Source: JBBECF01 sp040881945 (GTDB lineage Bacteria > Pseudomonadota > Alphaproteobacteria > Dongiales > Dongiaceae). Taken from it: a stretch of DNA of 13,100 nt. The notes below the pieces were generated by a model. It saw only the letters and a list, made by a program, of their open reading frames with translations, had not been told where the DNA came from and ran no database searches. The stretch lies in NCBI GenBank assembly GCA_040881945.1, contig JBBECF010000188.1, positions 1 to 13,100 on the forward strand, in the 5' to 3' direction. The translations under genes were made by a program, and so were the position numbers. Below, piece by piece: positions 13,099 through 13,100 of this stretch (positions within the stretch are counted from its first letter, which is position 1; each line of letters opens with the position of its first letter).

Positions 13099-13100
13099 CT

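Overview
This is a high-GC window with strongly GC-biased third codon positions. Its mix of genes points to a free-living alphaproteobacterium, perhaps Rhodospirillales- or Rhizobiales-like: a leucine-degradation pair, PagL-type lipid A deacylases ending in an aromatic outer-membrane signature, spanins resembling those of alphaproteobacterial prophages, and a DUF6968-like protein. The order is inferred from these family resemblances and cannot be fixed from the window alone.

Positions 1-3480 form a prophage- or tailocin-derived accessory block. It opens with the tail of an unknown gene, then a compact lysis cassette: a two-helix holin, an inner-membrane Rz-like spanin, and an Rz1-like lipoprotein spanin whose start is embedded in the Rz gene in another frame. 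A minus-strand tRNA-Thr(GGT) with a damaged D-arm follows. Next come two consecutive modules that look like polymorphic effector/immunity pairs. Module 1 (1071-2083) is a proline-linker protein with a four-cysteine C-terminal tip, followed by a DUF6968-like small protein. Module 2 (2111-3333) is a paralogue with the same linker but a different tip, followed by a TPR protein. The module 2 effector is broken by two apparent one-base losses, both in GGGG runs. Just behind it lies a decayed second copy of the Rz1-like spanin, so the modules sit between an intact and a degenerate spanin gene. This is the most unusual part of the window.

Positions 3482-8256 hold an AT-richer promoter region (perfect -35 box, 17-bp spacer, two TTAACTAA units 10 bp apart) and a co-directional unit: a small exported or membrane-anchored protein of unknown function, a two-domain glycosyltransferase (GT4-like plus MurG/GT28-like), and a coiled-coil GT4 glycosyltransferase. 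These probably build a surface glycan. The first glycosyltransferase carries a palindromic repeat near its 5' end and has lost its expected stop, so its frame runs 389 bases into the next gene.

Positions 8229-13016 are metabolic and envelope genes: a minus-strand PLP-dependent threonine/serine dehydratase whose 3' end overlaps the glycosyltransferase by 28 bases, a tandem duplication of PagL-type lipid A deacylases, and liuB-liuC of leucine/isovalerate catabolism. The window ends in a REP-like double hairpin followed by a T run. Long antisense open frames opposite the glycosyltransferase and liu genes are GC-driven shadows and are not annotated.
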